This document shows positions 6,026-10,435 of a stretch of 10,435 nucleotides of DNA, piece by piece. Origin of the DNA: Azoarcus sp. (GTDB taxonomy: Bacteria; Pseudomonadota; Gammaproteobacteria; Burkholderiales; Rhodocyclaceae); the NCBI GenBank assembly GCA_031282905.1, contig JAITCV010000178.1:1-10435 (forward strand), in the 5' to 3' direction. A model generated the notes under the pieces. That model had not been told where the DNA came from, ran no database searches, and saw only the letters and a list, made by a program, of their open reading frames with translations. Made by a program: the position numbers and the translations under genes. Each line of letters opens with the position of its first letter. Position 1 is the first letter of the stretch.

Positions 6026-7602
6026 TTCCAAGTTACAACCCGGGTGCCAAAGTGGTCGATACCGTGCGCGCCGCGTGCGCGCAGTGGGAATCGGTATGGG
6101 TCGTGGTCGACGGCAGCACCGATGGCAGCGCGGACGTCCTGCGCGCGCTGGCCGCCGCGACCCAGGGACTGGAAGTGTTCGTCCTCCCCCAAAACCAGGG
6201 CAAGGGCGCGGCGGTGCTCCATGGCCTGGACATTGCCGCGGCGCGCGGCGTGACCCATGTACTCACCATGGATTCCGACGGACAGCATCCGGCGGAACTG
6301 ATTCCGCGTTTCATGGCCGCTTCGCGCGCCACGCCCGCGGCGATGATTCTTGGCCGCCCGCTGTTCGATGCCAGCGCCCCCCGGCTGCGCGTGCGCGGGC
6401 GCAAGGTATCGAATGCCTGGGCCAACCTGGAAACTCTGTGGGCGGGGATCGGCGATTCGCTCTACGGCTTCCGCGTCTATCCGGTCGAAGCCCTGCGCGC
6501 CGTGATGCGCGGCCAGCGCTGGATGCGCCGTTTCGATTTCGACCCTGAAGCGGCGGTGCGCCTCGCTTGGCGCGGCGTACCGGCGGTGAATCTCGACGCG
6601 CCAGTCAAATACTTCGCCGCCGCCGAAGGCGGGGTCTCGCATTTCAACTATCTGCGCGACAACCTGCTGCTCACCTGGATGCACAGCCGACTGTTGCTGG
6701 AATTCGTACTGCGGCTGCCATGGCTGGCGTGGCGGAAGATGAAAGCAGCCCGGATCGGCCCCGGCTTCTCGATTCCCGTCCTGTGCTATCACAGTTTCAA
6801 CGTCAGCGGTCAGCGCTACGAAACCAACGACCATCTCGCGCTCGAAGCCGACCTGGAAATGCTCGGGCAACGGGGTTACCAGCTCGTTTCCCTCCCCGAT
6901 CTCGTCGACATCCTGCGGGGAGAACGACCCGCCCCCGGACTGAAACTGGTCGCGCTGAGCTGCGACGATGGCGTGGATCTGGACTGGCACGATGCCCACC
7001 ACGAATGTGGCGGGCATCTTCTCGCCTTCCACACCCTGCTCGAACAAAGCCGTCAATGCTTGCCGCAATGGGGCGAAGGTCCCCGGGCCGTGGCATTCGT
7101 CATCGCCTCGCCAGAAGCGAGAGCCGCCATGGAACAAGCCTGTGCCGGTCACCCCACCCTGCGGGAAGACTGGTGGGCGGAATGCGCCGCGCAAGGCGTG
7201 CTCGGCATCGCCAACCATAGTTGGGATCATGTACACGATTGCCTGACCGTCGTTTGCCAGCGGGACAACAAAAAGGGATCGTTCCTGGACATCGCCACCC
7301 CATCCGAGGCCGACGGCCAGATCGCCAGGGCGCAAGCCTACATCGATGAAAAAACCGCGGGAAAGGCGCTGCCGCTGTTCGCCTATCCCTATGGCCATGT
7401 CTCGCCATGGCTGCGCGACGAATATTTCCCCGCCCAGGAAAAATCCAGCGGTGGTCTCCGCGCCGCCTTTGGCACCGGCGGCATGTCCGTGCGTCCGGGA
7501 AGCAACATCTGGGCGCTGCCCCGTTTTGTCTGTGGCGAGCATTGGCGCAATCCGGAAGAATTCGCCGCCTTGCTCGACGCGGTCGAACGAGGAGAAAAAT
7601 GA
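6004..7602 (+). CDS. Family 2 glycosyltransferase fused to a polysaccharide deacetylase-like domain
   Basis: A 532-residue two-domain protein. Residues 1 to about 240 are a GT-A glycosyltransferase: VVLIPSYNPG (5-14), VVVDGSTDGS with Asp36, NQGKGAAVLHG, and the metal/sugar-nucleotide motif MDSDGQHP (Asp90, Asp92). A short hydrophobic stretch near LLLEFVLRLPWLAW follows. Residues about 255-532 resemble NodB-type carbohydrate deacetylases: IPVLCYHSF, LSCDDGVD (Asp321, Asp322, the usual TFDDG), NHSWDH (His405, His409) and FAYPYG (459-464). The Asp and two His metal ligands are present, so both halves may be active: one adding a sugar and the other possibly deacetylating it. No signal peptide is seen, so action on the cytoplasmic face is likely unless the mid hydrophobic segment places the deacetylase outside. 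ATG 6004 overlaps the acyltransferase end; the stop forms ATGA with the next gene. Confidence 0.87.
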   Translation: MSTHVVLIPSYNPGAKVVDTVRAACAQWESVWVVVDGSTDGSADVLRALAAATQGLEVFVLPQNQGKGAAVLHGLDIAAARGVTHVLTMDSDGQHPAELIPRFMAASRATPAAMILGRPLFDASAPRLRVRGRKVSNAWANLETLWAGIGDSLYGFRVYPVEALRAVMRGQRWMRRFDFDPEAAVRLAWRGVPAVNLDAPVKYFAAAEGGVSHFNYLRDNLLLTWMHSRLLLEFVLRLPWLAWRKMKAARIGPGFSIPVLCYHSFNVSGQRYETNDHLALEADLEMLGQRGYQLVSLPDLVDILRGERPAPGLKLVALSCDDGVDLDWHDAHHECGGHLLAFHTLLEQSRQCLPQWGEGPRAVAFVIASPEARAAMEQACAGHPTLREDWWAECAAQGVLGIANHSWDHVHDCLTVVCQRDNKKGSFLDIATPSEADGQIARAQAYIDEKTAGKALPLFAYPYGHVSPWLRDEYFPAQEKSSGGLRAAFGTGGMSVRPGSNIWALPRFVCGEHWRNPEEFAALLDAVERGEK

Positions 7603-8237
7603 GGGAAGAAATGAAAGGATCGTCCATCCCGGGAAAACTGCTTGCCGCTGCGCGCGCGCTCATCGAACGGCAGCCGCGAACGGCAAACCCGCGCGACAAC
7701 GCGAGCGATGCGGATCCAGCCCGCCCGGCCACAGCCGATGAGGTGGTCGACCGTGTGGAAGTCGTCGAGGTAGACAATGCCGAGTTTCTTGTTGGCGACC
7801 TTTTTCGGCGGCGTTTCAATACCGACACCTTCCCCGAATTTCCACATCATTTCGTCGCGCTGGCCCGATGCACGAATGGCAAGCTGATCCCGCTTGGCTA
7901 TTGCCATTGTGGCGAGTGGCAAGGCAACGGCCTGGGAGGCGGCCTGGTGATCGACGAGCGTCACTACCGCCGCTTGCCGCCGTCGATACGCAAAGCGATT
8001 CGGCAAGACGGCGGGCTGGCCGAATTGCTCATGCGCGAAGCTGTCGCCCGCATGTCCGGCGATCTGGTCGCCATCTGGGGCTATGTCGGCGACAAGCAAG
8101 CCGAAAAAGCCGACCTGAGAGTCGGATTCCACCACACCAGCCATCCTCATATCATGGTCATCTGGCGGCGCCCCGGGCTGACCGACGCGGAAAAGGAAGA
8201 CTGGCTGCGCCGGATCATCGCGCTGGGGCCATTTTAG
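7599..8237 (+). CDS. Unrecognised protein, last gene of the halogenase operon
   Basis: A 212-residue protein I cannot assign. The first about 50 residues are polar, with Arg/Ala/Pro-rich low-complexity character. The rest looks like a compact globular domain: VEVVEVDNAEFLVGDLFR, KLIPLGYCHCGEWQGNG (Cys102, Cys104), GGGLVIDERHYRRLP, GGLAELLMREAVARM, AIWGYVGDK, VGFHHTSHPHIMVIWRR and a C-terminus ending ALGPF. The mixture of a GGG turn before an acidic strand and a late HTSHPHIMVIW strand is loosely like an N-acyltransferase fold, but no diagnostic motif supports that, so no function is claimed. The start at 7599 forms ATGA with the upstream stop; AGGAG at 7590-7594 lies close before it. A second ATG at 7611 with GAGGG before it is an alternative. 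No signal peptide or membrane helix is seen, so it is probably cytoplasmic. Confidence 0.75.
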   Translation: MREEMKGSSIPGKLLAAARALIERQPRTANPRDNASDADPARPATADEVVDRVEVVEVDNAEFLVGDLFRRRFNTDTFPEFPHHFVALARCTNGKLIPLGYCHCGEWQGNGLGGGLVIDERHYRRLPPSIRKAIRQDGGLAELLMREAVARMSGDLVAIWGYVGDKQAEKADLRVGFHHTSHPHIMVIWRRPGLTDAEKEDWLRRIIALGPF

Positions 8238-8391
8238 GGCGCGTGCCACCACATCGAGTCCCGTGGCGCCATGAAAACGAATCTGTTCGTTGACTTGCGC
8301 TGGCGGTCTACGCGTTTTGCATCGTCATGCTTATCATGTGCGCCGGCAGGCTTTTTGTGCTTTCTTCCTCGTTTACCGGACAGAAAAACCC

Positions 8392-8958
8392 ATGGGACAT
8401 CGCCTCTCCAAGATCTATACCCGTACCGGCGACGCCGGCTCCACCGGCCTCGGCGACGGCTCGCGGGTCGCCAAGAGCGACGCGCGCATCCATGCCATTG
8501 GCGAAATCGACGAGAGCAATGCCACGCTTGGCCTGCTGCTTGCCGAAGAATTGCCCGACGACGTGCGCGCGCTCCTCGTCGATGTGCAACATGATCTGTT
8601 CGATCTCGGCGGCGAGATATGCATCCCTGGCATGAGCATGATCACCGCCGGCCAGGTGAAGCGGCTGGAAGTCGCCATCGACCGCTACAACGCCAATCTC
8701 GAACCGCTCAAGGATTTCATCCTCCCCGGCGGTTCCCGCGCGGCCGCGCAGGCTCACCATGCCCGCACCGTCTGCCGCCGCGCCGAACGCGCGCTGGTTG
8801 CGCTGGCGCAGGCCCAGCCGGTCAACGATGGCCCGCGCCAATATCTCAATCGCCTCTCCGACCTGCTTTTCGTGCTGGGTCGCGCGTTGAACCGCGCGGG
8901 TGGGCAGGGTGACGCGCTGTGGCAGAAACGCAAGAACGCGGATGACGACAATGCCTGA
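8392..8958 (+). CDS. PduO-type ATP:cob(I)alamin adenosyltransferase
   Basis: A 188-residue enzyme that transfers the 5'-deoxyadenosyl group from ATP to cob(I)alamin, giving adenosylcobalamin. The N-terminal ATP-binding motif is KIYTRTGDAGSTGLGDG (residues 7-23). The later motifs are VQHDLFDLGGE, DFILPGGS (108-115) and the conserved RTVCRRAER (near 125), followed by NRLSDLLFVLGR. Length and motif order match the PduO/MMAB family; CobA and EutT types are unrelated. The open frame continues 34 codons upstream, but family members begin at MxxRLSKIYTRTGD, so ATG 8392 is used; the upstream region AGAAAAACCC is a poor ribosome site. It is separated from the halogenase operon by about 150 bases and probably has its own promoter. 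A hairpin follows at 9000-9026. Confidence 0.93.
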   Translation: MGHRLSKIYTRTGDAGSTGLGDGSRVAKSDARIHAIGEIDESNATLGLLLAEELPDDVRALLVDVQHDLFDLGGEICIPGMSMITAGQVKRLEVAIDRYNANLEPLKDFILPGGSRAAAQAHHARTVCRRAERALVALAQAQPVNDGPRQYLNRLSDLLFVLGRALNRAGGQGDALWQKRKNADDDNA

Positions 8959-8999
8959 TTCAGCGGAGAACAAGAAACGGAGGTCAGGAAATGGATTGA

Positions 9000-9026
9000 A
9001 CAAGCGGCGGCAAAGCCACTGCTTGT
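9000..9026 (+). terminator. Hairpin downstream of the adenosyltransferase gene, probable terminator
   Basis: ACAAGC at 9000-9005 pairs with GCTTGT at 9021-9026. The inner GG-C-GGC (9006-9011) pairs with GCC-A-CT (9015-9020) with one mismatch around an AAA loop, a 12-step stem in all. The T-rich stretch (CCTTTGTTTT, about 9037-9046) begins some ten bases after the stem rather than directly, so intrinsic termination is plausible but not textbook. Confidence 0.55.
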
Positions 9027-9049
9027 CCGGGCTGTCCTTTGTTTTCCGA

Positions 9050-9152
9050 TTGTCATTGCGCGGCGCGTAGCGGCGTGCAATCCATGCGGCGCTTCAGCCC
9101 CCGGGGTAGACTGAAAAATTTCTCTGAATTGCCATGGCCCTTGCAATGACAA
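9050..9152. repeat. 103-bp element with exact 10-bp inverted ends (GTCATTGC-type dispersed repeat)
   Basis: TTGTCATTGC at 9050-9059 is the exact reverse complement of GCAATGACAA at 9143-9152. The left part continues GCGGCGCGTAGCGGCGTGCAATCC, which strongly resembles the GTCATTGCGAGGAGCGNAGCGACGNNGCAATCC sequence dispersed in intergenic spaces of many proteobacterial genomes. The interior has no open frame of note. It lies wholly between genes, upstream of the EAL gene. It could be a non-autonomous mobile element or a REP-like structured repeat; copy number cannot be judged from this window. Confidence 0.6.
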
Positions 9153-9178
9153 ATCATTGCAGCAGGGCGAGGCACACC

Positions 9179-9205
9179 TTGCTCAACAGACCGTATGTAT
9201 ATATT
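9179..9205 (+). promoter_or_regulatory. Candidate promoter of the EAL gene
   Basis: A -35-like TTGCTC (9179-9184) and a -10-like TATATT (9200-9205) are separated by 15 bases, shorter than ideal. The A/T-rich run TATGTATATATT stands out sharply in this GC-rich sequence, which makes it the best promoter candidate. It begins 27 bases after the inverted-repeat element. Confidence 0.4.
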
Positions 9206-9229
9206 GATGCCATTGACCCAGGCATCGCC

Positions 9230-9236
9230 GAGGAGG
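9230..9236 (+). promoter_or_regulatory. Strong ribosome binding site for the EAL gene
   Basis: GAGGAGG ends four bases before ATG 9241. It is the best Shine-Dalgarno match in the window and fixes the start of the EAL protein. Confidence 0.7.
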
Positions 9237-9240
9237 CCGC

Positions 9241-10380
9241 ATGACACCCAGCGCACAGTCCCCGCAATCCCACACCCTCGTTTTTTGTCTTGCTGGCCTT
9301 GACCGGTTGGAAGCGGCGATGGGCGCCGCCGCCACGCGCAGCCGGCTCGACGCGCTGGCACAGGGCATCTCCGCGCTGATCGCCCAGGTATTGCAGGGCG
9401 AGACGCCGGGCACGGCGAGCGCCGATCTGCCGCGAGGGCTATGGGCCAGCCCTTTTCACTGTGCGCCGCGCGCGGCGGACGCGCTGGCGGATAAGCTCGA
9501 CGCAATCCAGATCGCGGCGACCGCGCTGGGGATGGAGCTGGCAAATGAGGTATTTGGTTCCGCCACTGCCCGCCTGGCCGGTCTACGGGTTGCGCGCCTG
9601 CCGGGGCTGCCGACAGCGGCCGAACTGATCGCCTTGTTCGAAACTCCGCCGCCACAGGAAGACCTTGCCGCCGAGCGCGTCTTGACCGAGGTGCTGGAGC
9701 AGGGCGGTTTGCGCACGGTACTGCAACCCATCGTCAGTTTCGGTAGCGGGGAGATCCTGGGTTACGAGGCGCTCACCCGAGGTCCGGCGGGTTCTGTCGT
9801 GGAGCGCGCCGACCAACTGTTCGGCGTCGCCGCGCGTTGCGGACTCGCGGCCCGGCTGGAAATTGCGTGTGCCCAGGCGGCGCTGGCATGGGCGGATCGT
9901 CTGCCGGATTCGAAATGGTTGAGCATCAATGTCTCGCCGCTGAGCCTGGCCAATGAGGCTTTGCGCCGGGCGCTTTCCCGCCCCGACGTCGTGGTCGAGA
10001 TCACGGAACACCTGCCATTGACCAACGCGCGGGGTTTGCTGCCGTGGCTCGCGCCGATGCGCGCGCGCGGGGTGTGGCTATCGCTCGACGATACGGGTTG
10101 CGGCTATACCGATATGCAGGCCGCCGAAGCCTTGCGCCCGGACTTCGTCAAGTTGTGCATCACGATCATCAAGAGCGTGGCGCGTGACCCAGAGAGCGTA
10201 TTGGCCGAATTGAAGGAAAGCATCGCCTATCTGAAAGCGCGTGGCATCGCCGTGCTTGCCGAAGGTGTGGAGACACGGCGAGAAGCGGAACTCCTGTCCG
10301 TGCTGGACATCGATTACGCGCAAGGTTGGCTGTACGGCAAACCACAGCCTGCGGACAAGATACTGAAACAAGGCGGCTAG
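9241..10380 (+). CDS. EAL-domain protein, probable c-di-GMP phosphodiesterase
   Basis: A 379-residue cytoplasmic protein. The EAL domain spans about residues 150-378 and keeps the usual catalytic set: Glu176 in YEALTRG, Asn230 in SINVSP, Glu253 in EITEH, Asp283-Asp284 in LDDTGCGYT, Lys304 in DFVKLC, Glu341 in AEGVET and Gln361 in YAQGWLYGKP. Such domains hydrolyse c-di-GMP to pGpG. Two motifs deviate: DDFGxGYS is DDTGCGYT and the usual KID/KLD is KLC, so activity may be lowered. The first about 140 residues are not clearly assigned; HTLVFCLAGLDRLEAAMG and the following helix look weakly like the start of a degenerate GGDEF domain, without a GGDEF motif. No membrane helix is seen. The gene stands alone with a strong ribosome site, and ends in tandem TAG stops (10378-10383). 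Confidence 0.9.
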   Translation: MTPSAQSPQSHTLVFCLAGLDRLEAAMGAAATRSRLDALAQGISALIAQVLQGETPGTASADLPRGLWASPFHCAPRAADALADKLDAIQIAATALGMELANEVFGSATARLAGLRVARLPGLPTAAELIALFETPPPQEDLAAERVLTEVLEQGGLRTVLQPIVSFGSGEILGYEALTRGPAGSVVERADQLFGVAARCGLAARLEIACAQAALAWADRLPDSKWLSINVSPLSLANEALRRALSRPDVVVEITEHLPLTNARGLLPWLAPMRARGVWLSLDDTGCGYTDMQAAEALRPDFVKLCITIIKSVARDPESVLAELKESIAYLKARGIAVLAEGVETRREAELLSVLDIDYAQGWLYGKPQPADKILKQGG

Positions 10381-10393
10381 TAGTGTTTTATTC

Positions 10394-10413
10394 TTGATGG
10401 AACTTTTCATCAA
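10394..10413. other. Small inverted repeat after the EAL gene
   Basis: TTGATG (10394-10399) and CATCAA (10408-10413) form a perfect 6-bp stem with an 8-base loop, 14 bases after the stop codon. It could be part of a weak terminator or a binding site. The stem is AT-rich and no T-run follows before the window ends, so the role is open. Confidence 0.3.
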
Positions 10414-10435
10414 CGGCAACGACAGTAGGGGCACG

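Noticed and set aside
5998..7542. 514-codon open frame on the minus strand
   Set aside because: It is fully antisense to the GT2-deacetylase gene, whose motifs are clear. High GC content leaves long stop-free shadows, and the translation shows no recognisable domain.
8238..8270. Possible terminator hairpin after the five-gene operon (GCCAC/GTGGC with flanking GGC/GCC)
   Set aside because: The stem has a 4-base bulge and a 13-base loop, and no T-run follows; too weak to annotate.
8290..8337. Possible promoter for the adenosyltransferase gene (TTGACT at 8290; TATCAT at 8332)
   Set aside because: The two hexamers are 36 bases apart and neither has a good partner at 16-18 bases.
8238..8391. Search for a cobalamin riboswitch before the adenosyltransferase gene
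   Set aside because: The gap is only 154 bases and I see no B12-box-like sequence; nothing supports a riboswitch.
8981..8999. GGAGG followed by an ATG downstream of the adenosyltransferase
   Set aside because: The frame is ATG GAT TGA, only two codons.

Overview
The window looks like a high-GC betaproteobacterial chromosome segment. The best lineage cue is a DUF3460 small protein, a family I know essentially from Betaproteobacteria. The strong GC bias explains the many long antisense open frames, which I treat as shadows. No tRNA, rRNA, CRISPR array or intact insertion sequence is visible.

Layout. Positions 1-710 (minus strand) hold the 5' part of an NAD-dependent epimerase/dehydratase, cut by the left edge. 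It is fused in frame to a decapitated fragment of a beta-ketoacyl synthase that has no canonical start codon. Positions 730-1794 (plus) are a compact three-gene set: DUF3460, a DEDDh 3'-5' exonuclease and a small four-cysteine protein. The last runs tail-to-tail into alanine racemase (1757-2824, minus). Positions 2975-8237 (plus) are five tightly coupled genes: flavin-dependent halogenase-like oxidoreductase, MipA/OmpV outer-membrane protein, PlsC-type acyltransferase, a glycosyltransferase-2/polysaccharide-deacetylase fusion, and a protein I do not recognise. Every junction in this run overlaps by 3 to 22 bases. Positions 8392-8958 encode PduO-type cob(I)alamin adenosyltransferase. Positions 8959-9240 hold a strong hairpin, a 103-bp element with exact 10-bp inverted ends, and an EAL-gene promoter region. 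Positions 9241-10380 encode an EAL-domain c-di-GMP phosphodiesterase candidate.

How they may work together. Alr, the adenosyltransferase and the exonuclease are housekeeping genes. The five-gene run is the accessory part. It pairs a probable halogenase or oxidoreductase with an acyltransferase, a sugar transferase/deacetylase and a beta-barrel protein. This suggests making or tailoring a lipid- or glycan-linked envelope metabolite. The gene types recall aryl-polyene/xanthomonadin-like pigment loci, but no complete ketosynthase, ACP or dehydratase lies in the window, so this is inference. The ketosynthase fragment at the left edge may be a relic of similar chemistry or unrelated.
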